Assembly: GCF_003344865.1 (NCBI RefSeq)
Contig: NZ_CP031165.1
Coordinates: 930,001-994,000 of the forward strand
DNA: 64,000 nt
Reading direction: 5' to 3'
Origin: Euzebya pacifica
GTDB taxonomy: Bacteria; Actinomycetota; Nitriliruptoria; Euzebyales; Euzebyaceae
In this document: positions 1 through 7,906 of the stretch, piece by piece
How positions within the stretch are numbered: position 1 is the first letter of the stretch
Layout: each line of letters begins with the position of its first letter
Position numbers and translations under genes: made by a program
The notes under the pieces: generated by a model
What the model was told of the DNA's origin: nothing
Seen by the model: only the letters and a program-made list of their open reading frames with translations
Databases searched by the model: none

Positions 1-579
1 AACGACCTGCGTGTGCAGCTGGGTCGCCACAGCAGCGTGGAGTACCTGGGTGACTCGCTGGTGGAGGACTGGGAGATCACCCTGGTCGAGACGGGGCTGC
101 ACTCCGGCAGCACCGGACGCCTGCAGGGTGTCCAGCGCTACATCGACACCCCCTACTTCATGTACACCTACGGCGATGGGGTGGGGACGGTGGACATCGA
201 CGCGGTGCACCGTCAGCACGTCGAGGGTGACCGCCTGGCGACCGTGACGGGCGTGAAGCCGACGTCCCGCTACGGCATGTTGCTGCACGACGGCGACCGG
301 GTGACGGCGTTCGACGAGAAGCCAGAGATCGCCGAGGGGTACGTCTCGGGCGGGTTCTTCGCCCTGTCGTCCGGGATCTTCGACCGCCTCGACGGCGCCG
401 ACCCCACGGGGTTCATGGAATTGGACGTCCTGCCGGGCCTGGTGTCGGAGGGACAGGTCGGCATCCACCGCCACCACGGCTTCTGGCACTCGATGGACAC
501 CTACCGGGACTACGTGGCGCTCAACGACATGTGGGACGCCGGGGACCCGCCGTGGAAGACGTGGAAGGACGAGGGCTAG
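1..579 (+). CDS. rfbF: Glucose-1-phosphate cytidylyltransferase, 3' part
   Basis: The frame is open from the first base, so the start and the N-terminal nucleotide-binding signature lie outside the window; 192 codons of a roughly 257-residue protein are present. Enzymes of this family make CDP-glucose from glucose-1-phosphate and CTP, the first step towards CDP-linked 3,6-dideoxyhexoses and related surface sugars. The visible part matches the C-terminal two thirds: TYGDGVG, the VTGVKP segment, FDEKP, GYVSGGFF, then FWHSMDT and a terminal PPWKTW close to the usual APWKVW ending. The next gene, an epimerase, starts on the base after this stop codon, so the two are surely cotranscribed. A glucose-1-phosphate thymidylyltransferase would look broadly similar, but the C-terminal end favours the cytidylyltransferase. 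Confidence 0.87.
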   Translation, partial: NDLRVQLGRHSSVEYLGDSLVEDWEITLVETGLHSGSTGRLQGVQRYIDTPYFMYTYGDGVGTVDIDAVHRQHVEGDRLATVTGVKPTSRYGMLLHDGDRVTAFDEKPEIAEGYVSGGFFALSSGIFDRLDGADPTGFMELDVLPGLVSEGQVGIHRHHGFWHSMDTYRDYVALNDMWDAGDPPWKTWKDEG

Positions 580-1122
580 GTGGAGGTCCTCGACACGGCG
601 CTGGAGGAGGTCAAGGTCCTCCGCCAGCAACGCCACGGTGACGAGCGTGGCTGGTTCACGCGGGCGTGGTGCCAGCACGAGTACACCGACGCCGGCCTCG
701 ATCCCGTTGCCGCCCAGGTCAACTTCAGCTCCACCTCCCGGCGCGGCACCGTCCGCGGCCTCCACCGCCAGGTCGAGCCGCACGCCGAGGCCAAGACGGT
801 CTGGGTCGTGTCCGGCGCCATCCTCGACGTGGCGGTTGACCTGCGCGACGGCTCACCGACCCGCGCCGAGCACGTCGCCGCCGAGCTCTCCGCGGACAAC
901 GGGCTGGGCCTGCACGTCCCCAAGGGCTTCGCACACGGGTTCCAGGCCCTGACCGACGACGTCGTCATGGTCTACGTGATGAGCCAGTTCTACGCCCCGG
1001 GCACGGAGCAGGGGGTGCGGTTCGACGACCCCACGATCGGGATCGACTGGCCCCTCCCGGTGACGGTCCTCAGCGACAAGGACGCCGCCCTGCCACCCTT
1101 GGGTCCGCCCGAGACCCCCTGA
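580..1122 (+). CDS. rfbC: dTDP-4-dehydrorhamnose 3,5-epimerase family protein
   Basis: A 180-residue RmlC-type cupin that epimerises C3 and C5 of a nucleotide-linked 4-keto-6-deoxy sugar in surface polysaccharide synthesis. Family signatures run in order: DERGWF near residue 21, NFSSTSRRGTVRGLH near 48-62 (the His is the catalytic base), DVAVDLRDGSPT, NGLGLHVPKGFAHGF, then the DDP...WP and S-KD elements near the end. The start is a GTG touching the TAG of the cytidylyltransferase gene, with a GAGGG four bases upstream inside that gene. Because the neighbour makes CDP-glucose, the true substrate may be a CDP- or dTDP-sugar; the sequence does not decide this. Confidence 0.9.
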   Translation: MEVLDTALEEVKVLRQQRHGDERGWFTRAWCQHEYTDAGLDPVAAQVNFSSTSRRGTVRGLHRQVEPHAEAKTVWVVSGAILDVAVDLRDGSPTRAEHVAAELSADNGLGLHVPKGFAHGFQALTDDVVMVYVMSQFYAPGTEQGVRFDDPTIGIDWPLPVTVLSDKDAALPPLGPPETP

Positions 1123-1133
1123 CAGGAGCAACA

Positions 1134-1535
1134 GTGCCCACCTTCCCCCGTGCGGAGTGGATGACCGCCTACGCCGACACCGTGGCGGCGCACCCCCGGG
1201 CCGACGCCATGTCGACGGCGCTGGCGGGACGGTTCCGCTTCGTGGTCAAGGCGGGCGGGGGCCTGCAGACGCGGTTGGTCCACGACATGGTCGTCGCCCC
1301 GGGTGGGGTGTTCGTCGCCGAACCGGGCGACGAGTCGATCCCGGCCACGCTGACCGTCACCGCTGACTACCCGCGGTGGAAGGGCTTGATCACGGGGAAG
1401 GCCGACTTCGTCATGTCGTTCGTGATGCGCAAGGTCAAGGTGCAGGGAGACCTGTCGACGGTTCGCGACCAGCTGTCCGACGCCCGTCCGCTGCTGGAGT
1501 GCCTGCACGAGGTTCCCACGGACTTCGAGTTCTAG
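1134..1535 (+). CDS. SCP2 sterol-binding domain protein
   Basis: A 133-residue protein that looks like a single SCP2 (sterol carrier protein 2) domain, a small alpha/beta fold with a hydrophobic tunnel for lipids. Typical traits are a central strand region (RFRFVVKAGGGLQTRLV), a middle stretch LTVTADYPRWKGLITGKAD, and the helix VKVQGDLSTVRDQ near the end. The GTG start lies 8 bases after an AGGAG, 11 bases downstream of the epimerase stop, so it probably belongs to the sugar transcript. Its role next to nucleotide-sugar genes is unknown; stand-alone SCP2 proteins in actinobacteria often have no assigned ligand. Confidence 0.7.
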   Translation: MPTFPRAEWMTAYADTVAAHPRADAMSTALAGRFRFVVKAGGGLQTRLVHDMVVAPGGVFVAEPGDESIPATLTVTADYPRWKGLITGKADFVMSFVMRKVKVQGDLSTVRDQLSDARPLLECLHEVPTDFEF

Positions 1536-1570
1536 GGGTTGCCACAGGTGGGTCCATCGGGGTCGGCCCC

Positions 1571-1576
1571 TATGCT
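1571..1576 (+). promoter_or_regulatory. -10 element (TATGCT) of a leaderless promoter
   Basis: TATGCT ends eight bases before the ATG at 1585. With initiation about 7 bases after the hexamer, transcription would begin at or within two bases of the start codon. No Shine-Dalgarno sequence is present, which fits leaderless translation. No convincing -35 hexamer is visible. Confidence 0.45.
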
Positions 1577-1584
1577 GCCGTCGC

Positions 1585-2904
1585 ATGACTGCCCTCACCC
1601 TCGGCCGTGATCAGCTGGCTGCCTGGGAACTGCTGACCGGCGGGTGGCTCTTGCCGCTCGACGGCTTCGCGTCGCCCGCCGAGCTCGCCGCGGGCCTGCC
1701 CCGCGTCACCCTCGACCTGCCGGCCGACGTGGGGACGTCGCTCGTCGGGCAGACCGTCGAGCTGCGCGAACCCGAAGGAGTGCGGTTGGGCACGATGAAC
1801 GTGGCCGGCGCCGCGCCGGCGCCGTGGGCAGGGGAGGGAACGGTCCACCTGCACGGCGCCCAGGCCGTCGACGTCCCCGCCGTCCGCTACGACCACCAGG
1901 ACCTGCGCGTCACCCGTGACGGCGCGCCCGACGACGTCGCCATCGTGATCCCGTCCGGCCGGCCGCTGACGTCGGTGGAGCTCGAGGGGCTCGTCGATCG
2001 TGGTCGCAGCCGCGGTTCGCTCGCGCTGGTGTCGCTGGTCGGCGATGCACCCGCCGACGACACCGCCATGCACACCCTCGTCCGCGCCCACCGCCTGCAT
2101 GCCGACCGGCTGCGCGCCGGTGGTGTCGACGTCCACCACATCGTCCTCCCGGCACCGCCACCGGTCGACGGCGAGGTCCCGGCCGTCACGGCGCTGGCCA
2201 CGAGCGTGCTGGCCGGCGAGCACGGCCGGGTCGAGTGGCCAGCCGCCCCCGTAGGGGAAATCGACACCGACGTGGCGGCCCTGCTGGCCCGGCGCAACCC
2301 GCGGCCGGACGGTGCCGGCCTGACCATCTTCTTCACGGGCCTGTCGGGGTCCGGCAAGTCCACGGTGGCTGGCGCGGTGATGGCCAGGCTGCACGCGGAG
2401 ACCGATCGCACCGTGACCCTGCTCGACGGTGACCTCGTGCGTCAGCACCTCTCCAGCGAGCTGTCGTTCTCGCGGGAGCACCGCGACCTCAACATCACCC
2501 GCATCGGCTTCGTGGCGGCCGAGATCACCAAGCACCGTGGTGTTGCGGTCTGCGCACCCATCGCTCCCTACGACGCCACCCGACGCGCCGTGCGCGACAT
2601 GGTCGAGCGGCACGGGCAGTTCGTGCTCGTGCACGTCGCCACCCCGCTGGAGGTGTGCGAGGCCCGCGACCGCAAGGGCCTGTACGCCCGGGCGCGGGCC
2701 GGCGAGATCGGATCGTTCACGGGGATCTCCGACCCCTACGAGGTCCCCGGTGACGCCGAGCTCGTGCTGGACACCACCGACATCTCCATCGCGGCCGCGG
2801 CGGAGCAGGTCATGGCCGCCCTGCGGGACAGGGGCCTGCTGCCGCTCGGGGCGTCTCCTGTCGCGCCGGCGTCGTCGGGCAAGCGGCAGGACTCCACGGC
2901 GTGA
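1585..2904 (+). CDS. cysC: Adenylylsulfate kinase with an N-terminal degenerate ATP-sulfurylase domain
   Basis: A 439-residue fusion. Residues about 245-420 are a complete APS kinase, which phosphorylates adenylylsulfate to PAPS: P-loop GLSGSGKST, LDGD-x-VR, FSREHRDLNITRIGFVA, PYDATRR, DRKGLYARAR and the FTGISDPYEVP substrate loop. Residues about 5-110 resemble the PUA-like N-terminus of ATP sulfurylase (ELLTGGWLLPLDGF, then a valine-rich stretch ending in LREPEGVRLGTMNV). Where active sulfurylases carry QxRNPxHxxH the sequence instead reads IPSGRPLTSVEL, so the nucleotidyl-transfer site is missing. A sulfurylase encoded elsewhere would be required, unless the dead domain is regulatory. The stop overlaps the start of an anion permease by four bases, consistent with sulfate uptake and activation being coupled. 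Confidence 0.88.
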   Translation: MTALTLGRDQLAAWELLTGGWLLPLDGFASPAELAAGLPRVTLDLPADVGTSLVGQTVELREPEGVRLGTMNVAGAAPAPWAGEGTVHLHGAQAVDVPAVRYDHQDLRVTRDGAPDDVAIVIPSGRPLTSVELEGLVDRGRSRGSLALVSLVGDAPADDTAMHTLVRAHRLHADRLRAGGVDVHHIVLPAPPPVDGEVPAVTALATSVLAGEHGRVEWPAAPVGEIDTDVAALLARRNPRPDGAGLTIFFTGLSGSGKSTVAGAVMARLHAETDRTVTLLDGDLVRQHLSSELSFSREHRDLNITRIGFVAAEITKHRGVAVCAPIAPYDATRRAVRDMVERHGQFVLVHVATPLEVCEARDRKGLYARARAGEIGSFTGISDPYEVPGDAELVLDTTDISIAAAAEQVMAALRDRGLLPLGASPVAPASSGKRQDSTA

Positions 2905-4682
2905 CCGTCGACGCATGGATCACCGCTGCTGCCGTGGCTGGCGTGCTGATCGCGCTGGCCCGGGAGCTCGCGCCACCCCCGTTCGTGATCCTCGGCGCCG
3001 TGGTGGGGTTGTTGCTCCTGGACGTCATCACCACCGAGCAGGCGCTGGCCGGCTTCGCCAACCCTGCCCCGCTGACCGTGGCGGCCCTGTACGTCGTGGC
3101 TCGGGCCGTGCAGCGCACGGGCGGTGTCACCGCTGCGGTCGACATGTTGCTCGCCGGCGCGCACGACGGTGACCGGCCACCCTCCGCCAGGGGGGTCCTG
3201 ATGCGCATGTTGCCGCCGGTCATGGCCACCTCGGCCCTGCTGAACAACACGCCGATCGTGGCGGTGCTCGCGCCGAACCTTGCGACCTGGGCGGAGGAGC
3301 GGGGCCTGTCGTCGTCCAAGCTGCTGATCCCGCTGAGCTACGCGGCGATCCTCGGTGGCGTCCTGACCGCCGTCGGCACCTCGACCACCCTCGTCGTCTC
3401 GGGCCTGATGGAGCAGGCCGGCCTGGCGCCCCTCGGGCTCCTCGAGCCCCTTCGCTTCGGCCTGCCGGTGGCCGTCGTTGGGGGCGCGGTCGTCGCCATG
3501 GCCGCGCCGCGGCTGCTGCCCACCCGCAGCGCTGCCCACCAGTCCTTCCGCGTCGGGGCCAAGGCGTTCACGCTGTCGGTGCAGGTCATCGCCGACGGAC
3601 CCGTGGACGGGGTCACCATCGCCGACGCCGGCCTGCGCGCCCTGCGAGGGGTCTACTGCGTGCAGGTCCGCCGCGGCGACCAGGTCATGGCGCCGGTCGG
3701 GCCCGACATCCAGCTGCTCGGCGGGGACGAGCTGACCTTCGTCGGCAACGTGCACCGGGTGGTGGACCTGCAGCACCGACGTGGCCTGTCCTCCACCGAG
3801 GCGCACCACGCCAGCGCGATCGGGGGCACGACGCAGGTCTTCTACGAAGGGGTCATCGGCCAGTCCTCACCGCTGGTCGGGGAGACCCTCAAGCAGGTCG
3901 GGTTCCGTGCCCGCTACGGCGCGGCCGTCGTGGCGATCCATCGCGCCGGCGCCCCCGTCGGCGACAAGCTGGGCGAGGTGACCCTCAAGGTCGGCGACAC
4001 CCTGCTGTGCCTCGCAGGGGCCGGGTTCGCCGGGCGGGCGCAGGAGAGCGGCACGTTCGCCCTGGTCGCCGCCATCGGTGCGGAGGCGCCCCTGGACAAG
4101 CGACGCACCCGCGTGGCGCTGCTGGTGCTGGCCGGGATGCTGGTGCTGGCCGGCTCGGGGTTGCTGACGATCCTCGAGGCGTCCCTGGCGGCGGCCCTGG
4201 CCCTCGTGGCGACGAAGGTGATGACGGCCGCCCAGGCCCGCCAGGCCGTCGACGTGCCGGTCATCGTCGTGATCGCCGCGGCGTTCGGGCTGGGTGCCGC
4301 GGTGGAGTCCAGCGGCCTTGCCGACGCCATCGCCGGGCTCGTCGAAACGGTGGCGGGCCCCTTCGGCACCGTCGGCCTCGTGGTCGGGTTGATCCTGCTC
4401 GTGGTGGTGCTCACGGAGCTGATCACCAACAACGCCGCCGCGGTGCTGGCCTTTCCCGTGGCCCTGGCCACCGCCGAACGCGCCGACCTGGCGGCCCGCC
4501 CCCTCCTGCTGGCGGTCGCGGTGGCGGCGTCCCTGTCCTTCGTGACACCGCTGGGGTACCAGACCAACCTGATGGTCTACGGCCTGGGCGGCTACCGGTT
4601 CGGCGACTTCGCCCGGCTGGGCGTACCCGTGGCGGTCGTCAGCGTGCTCGCGCTGTCCACCGCGGTGTTCCTGCAGGTCTGA
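2901..4682 (+). CDS. SLC13-family anion permease with TrkA-C domains
   Basis: A 593-residue integral membrane protein of the SLC13/DASS type, which moves sulfate or dicarboxylates with Na+ or H+. Two hydrophobic halves (about residues 1-200 and 395-593) flank a soluble section of about 190 residues containing two TrkA-C (RCK C-terminal) domains, each with the TLL or ELTFVG end pattern. Hallmark loops are LLNNTPIVAVL in the first half and ELITNNAAAVLAFP plus SFVTPLGYQTN in the second. This SLC13-RCK-SLC13 layout is common in bacterial and algal sulfate permeases. The GTG start overlaps the APS-kinase stop by four bases, so translational coupling is likely and sulfate is the best guess for substrate. 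Confidence 0.85.
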   Translation: MTVDAWITAAAVAGVLIALARELAPPPFVILGAVVGLLLLDVITTEQALAGFANPAPLTVAALYVVARAVQRTGGVTAAVDMLLAGAHDGDRPPSARGVLMRMLPPVMATSALLNNTPIVAVLAPNLATWAEERGLSSSKLLIPLSYAAILGGVLTAVGTSTTLVVSGLMEQAGLAPLGLLEPLRFGLPVAVVGGAVVAMAAPRLLPTRSAAHQSFRVGAKAFTLSVQVIADGPVDGVTIADAGLRALRGVYCVQVRRGDQVMAPVGPDIQLLGGDELTFVGNVHRVVDLQHRRGLSSTEAHHASAIGGTTQVFYEGVIGQSSPLVGETLKQVGFRARYGAAVVAIHRAGAPVGDKLGEVTLKVGDTLLCLAGAGFAGRAQESGTFALVAAIGAEAPLDKRRTRVALLVLAGMLVLAGSGLLTILEASLAAALALVATKVMTAAQARQAVDVPVIVVIAAAFGLGAAVESSGLADAIAGLVETVAGPFGTVGLVVGLILLVVVLTELITNNAAAVLAFPVALATAERADLAARPLLLAVAVAASLSFVTPLGYQTNLMVYGLGGYRFGDFARLGVPVAVVSVLALSTAVFLQV

Positions 4683-4702
4683 GCGGTTTCCTGCAGGTCC
4701 GA
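4662..4702 (+). repeat. Tandem duplication across the permease stop codon
   Basis: A 21-bp unit ending with the permease TGA (4662-4682) is followed at once by a 20-bp near-copy (4683-4702); they share TTCCTGCAGGTC and differ by one deletion and a C/T change. The second copy is untranslated. It looks like a recent slippage event in the short space before the convergent methyltransferase gene. Confidence 0.6.
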
Positions 4703-4742
4703 GGGGGCCTGCGGGTCTGCGCACGCGTGCGTCCCGGGCTGC

Positions 4743-5441
4743 TCACCGCTGCAGGAGGAGCCAGCCGAACCCGAGGCGACCGCGGTATCCCCTCGCGTAG
4801 GCATCCCACCGCGAATCGGCGAAGGCGGCGGCCCCGGGAAGGTGCGACCGCCTGACCCCGTCACCCCACGCGCGCTCGAACGCGTCCCACTCCCACGGAT
4901 CGCTGGCCTCCGCGCCGATGACGGTCCACCCCGCGACGTGGGCGCGATCGACCAGGCCGCCCAGGCCTTCCGGCAGGGGACCGAACACGTCTCGCCAGGC
5001 CAGCGGTTGGCTGCCGTACCAGAAGCCCTCGCCGACCAGCATCGTGTCGGCGTCGACGTCGTGGAGGAGGCCCTTGAGTCCTCCGACTGCATGGCTCGAC
5101 CCCACGCACAGGACGGCGTCGGCCCGGAGGGTCGACCGGCCCGCGTCGACCGGGTCATGGGTCACCCGGTCGGCCAACCCCAACGTCCGGGCCGCACGGG
5201 CGGCCCGCTCAGTGGCCACGGGGTCGACATCGATGCCGCGCCCACGGGCGGTCGGCACGGCGAGGAGGACCTCGTGGAGCAGGGCTCCCGACCCGCAGCC
5301 GACGTCGAGGACCCGGTCGGGTTGCCTGGACGCGACGGCCCGGGCCAAGCGGGTTGCACGGCCCCTCGACAGGGGCGCGTTGTAGCGCAACGACCCCCCG
5401 CCGTGCCGCCTGAACTGCTGGTTTCGGGATGTATCGGACAT
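4743..5441 (-). CDS. Class I SAM-dependent methyltransferase
   Basis: A 232-residue protein with the Rossmann-type SAM site: motif I VLDVGCGSGALLHE near residues 44-57, the acidic end of strand 2 (GIDVDP) and the motif IV region DAVLCVGSSHA. Upstream of the fold, a basic N-terminal stretch with RHGGGSLRYNAPL may contact the substrate. The ATG at 5441 is chosen because residues align from there and a GGAGGG lies 13 bases upstream; an in-frame start at 5522 would add 27 residues of little family character. It converges on the permease gene and diverges from the Cys-repeat surface protein. The substrate is not recognisable. Confidence 0.75.
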   Translation of the reverse strand: MSDTSRNQQFRRHGGGSLRYNAPLSRGRATRLARAVASRQPDRVLDVGCGSGALLHEVLLAVPTARGRGIDVDPVATERAARAARTLGLADRVTHDPVDAGRSTLRADAVLCVGSSHAVGGLKGLLHDVDADTMLVGEGFWYGSQPLAWRDVFGPLPEGLGGLVDRAHVAGWTVIGAEASDPWEWDAFERAWGDGVRRSHLPGAAAFADSRWDAYARGYRGRLGFGWLLLQR

Positions 5442-5504
5442 GGCCGTTCGGTCACCCTCCTCGAGTTCGGCGCTCCGTGATGCATAGTGAATCGGCTCTG
5501 TGAG

Positions 5505-5534
5505 TTGACGACGCGTGTCCAAGGCGCCTACCGT
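5505..5534 (+). promoter_or_regulatory. Promoter of the Cys-repeat surface protein
   Basis: TTGACG (5505-5510), an 18-bp spacer and TACCGT (5529-5534) form a well-spaced housekeeping-type promoter. The predicted start near 5541 leaves an 80-nt leader before the ATG at 5621. It lies just outside the divergent methyltransferase gene. Confidence 0.55.
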
Positions 5535-5620
5535 CCCGTGCTGACCAGCATTGCGTGTCGCGTTGCAGTGGTGCCCTCTGGGCGCCAGGGGTGGGCGACC
5601 ACAGACGGAGATGATGACAG

Positions 5621-6523
5621 ATGACCAAGATCCTGCGGCAAATGGGGATGTACGCCCTCGTACTGCTCGTGGGCATGTTCACGATGATGGCAGTTGCTGT
5701 CCCCGCGAGCGCCCAGGACGACTCCTGCTATCCCGTGCCCCCGGGCGGTTGCCCGAGCGTGGTGCCCGAGTGTGCAGACGTCGTCGCCGCCATCGTGGCC
5801 GATGACCCGACGCAGGAGCAGATCGACGCGCTCGACGCCAACGGCGACGGGATCATCGACGAGCAGGACCTCCCCGCCACGTGCACCTGCGAGGAGCTGA
5901 TCGCCGCGATCGCCGCAGGTGAGCTCGACCCCGACAACCTCCCAGCGGACGCGCTCGCGAACTGTGGCTGTTCGGAGATCCTCGATGCGATCGCCGCTGG
6001 CACGCTGGACGCCAGCAACCTGCCGGAGGGCGCTGCCGAGGCACTCGCCCAGTGCGGCTGCCAGGAGGTCCTCGATGCGATCGCCGCTGGCACGCTGGAC
6101 GCCGACAACCTGCCCGAGGCCGCCGCTGAGGCGCTTGCGCAGTGTGGTTGCGAGGAGCTCGTCGCCGCCATCGTGGCCGGCACCGTCGACCCGATGAACC
6201 TGCCCGGCGACCTCGGTGACCTGCTGGCCACCTGCTGTGACGAGCTCGCCGAGGCCGTCATCGCCGGCGACATCGACCCCGCGACCCTCCCCGAGGGCCT
6301 GCTGGAGAGCTGTGGCTGTGACACGGTCCAGGCCCTGATCGACGCGGGCGTCCTCGACGCCGACGCGCTGCCCGAGGACTGCGAAGAGGGGCCGTCGGTT
6401 GCCGTCGCCCAGGACATCGCCGACACGGGCATCGACGCCGAGGGCATGGGTGCCATGACCCTGGGTGCGCTGCTCGCCGGTGGGCTGTTCCTGCTGCTGA
6501 GCCGCCGCCGCACGGCCGCGTAG
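5621..6523 (+). CDS. Secreted surface protein with tandem CGC repeats and a sortase-like tail
   Basis: I do not recognise the family. The 300-residue product has a signal peptide (hydrophobic core at about 10-28, cleavage near ASAQ-DD). Six consecutive units of 25-31 residues follow, most opening with CGC or CTC and then an aliphatic helix such as EILDAIAAG, an acidic turn and D-x-x-NLPE. The first unit contains an EF-hand/dockerin-like loop, DANGDGIIDEQDL. The end is a cell-wall sorting signal in outline: DIADTG, a hydrophobic stretch, then SRRRTAA. The pentapeptide deviates from LPXTG, and no sortase gene is in the window. Two central repeats are almost identical in DNA (90-bp period), so the array may vary in copy number. 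It has its own promoter and terminator. Binding of Ca2+ or cysteine-linked stacking is conjecture. Confidence 0.7.
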   Translation: MTKILRQMGMYALVLLVGMFTMMAVAVPASAQDDSCYPVPPGGCPSVVPECADVVAAIVADDPTQEQIDALDANGDGIIDEQDLPATCTCEELIAAIAAGELDPDNLPADALANCGCSEILDAIAAGTLDASNLPEGAAEALAQCGCQEVLDAIAAGTLDADNLPEAAAEALAQCGCEELVAAIVAGTVDPMNLPGDLGDLLATCCDELAEAVIAGDIDPATLPEGLLESCGCDTVQALIDAGVLDADALPEDCEEGPSVAVAQDIADTGIDAEGMGAMTLGALLAGGLFLLLSRRRTAA

Positions 6524-6538
6524 CACAGACAGACGCTG

Positions 6539-6569
6539 GAGGGCCCCGTCGCACCGCGACGGGGCCCTC
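6539..6569 (+). terminator. Intrinsic terminator after the surface-protein gene
   Basis: A perfect 14-bp stem (GAGGGCCCCGTCGC and its complement) with an ACC loop begins 16 bases after the stop codon. There is no U-run beyond a short TCT, as is common in GC-rich actinobacteria. Confidence 0.8.
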
Positions 6570-6616
6570 TGCGTTGCCCGGGCCCGTCCACGTCGGCAGT
6601 TGGGGCCGCCGTTCGG

Positions 6617-6622
6617 TACCAT
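6617..6622 (+). promoter_or_regulatory. -10 element (TACCAT) of the guaB3 leader
   Basis: TACCAT matches the TAnnnT pattern of the other promoters in the window. Initiation near 6629 would give a leader of about 98 nt before guaB3, starting just ahead of the terminator-like hairpin. No clear -35 hexamer is seen. Confidence 0.45.
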
Positions 6623-6633
6623 GCGTCCACGAC

Positions 6634-6678
6634 CCCCGGGTGAGTCGGTTCTCACGCCGGGGCTTGTTGTTTTCCCCG
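6634..6678 (+). promoter_or_regulatory. Candidate transcription attenuator in the guaB3 leader
   Basis: An 11-bp stem, CCCCGG plus GTGAG (6634-6644) pairing with CTCAC plus CCGGGG (6651-6662), is followed by CTTGTTGTTTT (6663-6673). That tract is the most T-rich stretch noticed near any hairpin in this GC-rich window. The 3' arm can alternatively pair CGGGG (6658-6662) with CCCCG (6674-6678), which would break the terminator. A further perfect inverted repeat, GCGTGCAC/GTGCACGC with a GAG loop, lies at 6681-6699 just before the ribosome binding site. Premature termination controlled by purine status is inferred, not shown. Confidence 0.45.
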
Positions 6679-6726
6679 CAGCGTGCACGAGGTGCACGCC
6701 ACCACGAACCCATGTGAGGACCCACC

Positions 6727-7887
6727 ATGGCGGAGATCGAGATCGGCATCGGCAAGAGCGGTCGTCAGGCCTACGGGCTGGACGACATCGCGATCGTCCC
6801 CTCCCGACGGACCCGAGACCCCGAGGACGTCGACGTCAGCTGGCAGATCGACGCCTACACCTTCGACCTGCCGGTGCTGGCTTCGGCGATGGACGGCGTC
6901 TCCTCGCCGGCCACCTGCATCGAGATGGGCAAGCTCGGCGGCCTCGGGGTGCTCAACCTCGAGGGGCTGTGGACTCGGTACGAGGACCCCGAGCCACTGC
7001 TGCAGGAGATCGCCGGGCTGGACCAGGAGGTGGCGACCGCGCGGATGCAGGAGATCTACAAGCAGCCCGTGCAGCCCGAGCTGATCGGTCGGCGGGTCGA
7101 GGAGATGGCGGCCGCCGGCATCACCGTCGCGGCGTCGTTGACGCCGCAGAAGGTCAACGAGTGGCACTCACTCGCCCTCGACGCGGGCCTCGACATCCTG
7201 GTGATCCAGGGCACCGTGGTGTCCGCTGAGCACGTGTCGACGCGCAGCGAGCCGCTGAACCTCAAGGAGTTCATCGCCCGCTACGACATCCCCGTGATCG
7301 TCGGCGGCTGCGCCTCGTACTCCTCCGCCCTCCACCTGATGCGCACCGGTGCGGCCGGCATCCTCGTCGGAGTCGGACCGGGCAACGCCTGCACGACCCG
7401 TGGGGTGCTCGGCCTCGGTGTTCCCCAGGCGACCGCCATCGCCGATGCGGCCGGCGCACGCAGCCGCCACCTGGAGGAGACCGGCCGGTACGTCCAGATC
7501 ATCGCCGACGGCGGGATGCGCACCGGCGGCGACATCGCCAAGGCCATCGCCTGCGGCGCCGACGCCGTGATGCTCGGCTCACCCCTCGCCCGTGCCAGCG
7601 AGGCCCCCGGCAAGGGGACCCACTGGGGCATGGCGACGTTCCACCCGACCCTGCCCCGCGGCGCCCGCGTCCGGGTGGATCAGATCGGGTCGCTCGAGGA
7701 GATCCTCGTCGGTCCGGCCAACGAGAACGACGGCACACGCAACCTCTTCGGCGCGCTTGCCACGTCCATGGCGACCTGCGGCTACCAGACCATCAAGGAG
7801 TTCCAGCGTGCCGAGGTCATGGTCGCCCCGTCCCTGCAGACCGAGGGCAAGACCTACCAGCGCGAGCAGGGCGTCGGCATGGGCTAG
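6727..7887 (+). CDS. guaB3: GuaB3-family IMP dehydrogenase-like protein
   Basis: A 386-residue TIM-barrel protein of the IMPDH/GMP-reductase superfamily that lacks the two CBS domains of canonical GuaB, the normal state for GuaB3. It opens with the family-typical YGLDDIAIVPSRRTRDP, carries LASAMDGVSSP, and has the catalytic-loop cysteine in GNACTTR within a GVGPGNACTTRGVLGLG stretch, followed by IIADGGMRTGGDI and the phosphate-binding AVMLGSP. Actinobacteria usually carry GuaB3 in addition to GuaB; a cyanobacterial GuaB3 has been reported to have IMP dehydrogenase activity. The ATG has a GAGGA seven bases upstream. Expression may be set by the hairpin leader described separately. guaA, the next enzyme of GMP synthesis, lies 9.5 kb downstream. 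Confidence 0.92.
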   Translation: MAEIEIGIGKSGRQAYGLDDIAIVPSRRTRDPEDVDVSWQIDAYTFDLPVLASAMDGVSSPATCIEMGKLGGLGVLNLEGLWTRYEDPEPLLQEIAGLDQEVATARMQEIYKQPVQPELIGRRVEEMAAAGITVAASLTPQKVNEWHSLALDAGLDILVIQGTVVSAEHVSTRSEPLNLKEFIARYDIPVIVGGCASYSSALHLMRTGAAGILVGVGPGNACTTRGVLGLGVPQATAIADAAGARSRHLEETGRYVQIIADGGMRTGGDIAKAIACGADAVMLGSPLARASEAPGKGTHWGMATFHPTLPRGARVRVDQIGSLEEILVGPANENDGTRNLFGALATSMATCGYQTIKEFQRAEVMVAPSLQTEGKTYQREQGVGMG

Positions 7888-7906
7888 CCAAGCGTCCAGG
7901 CCCGGG

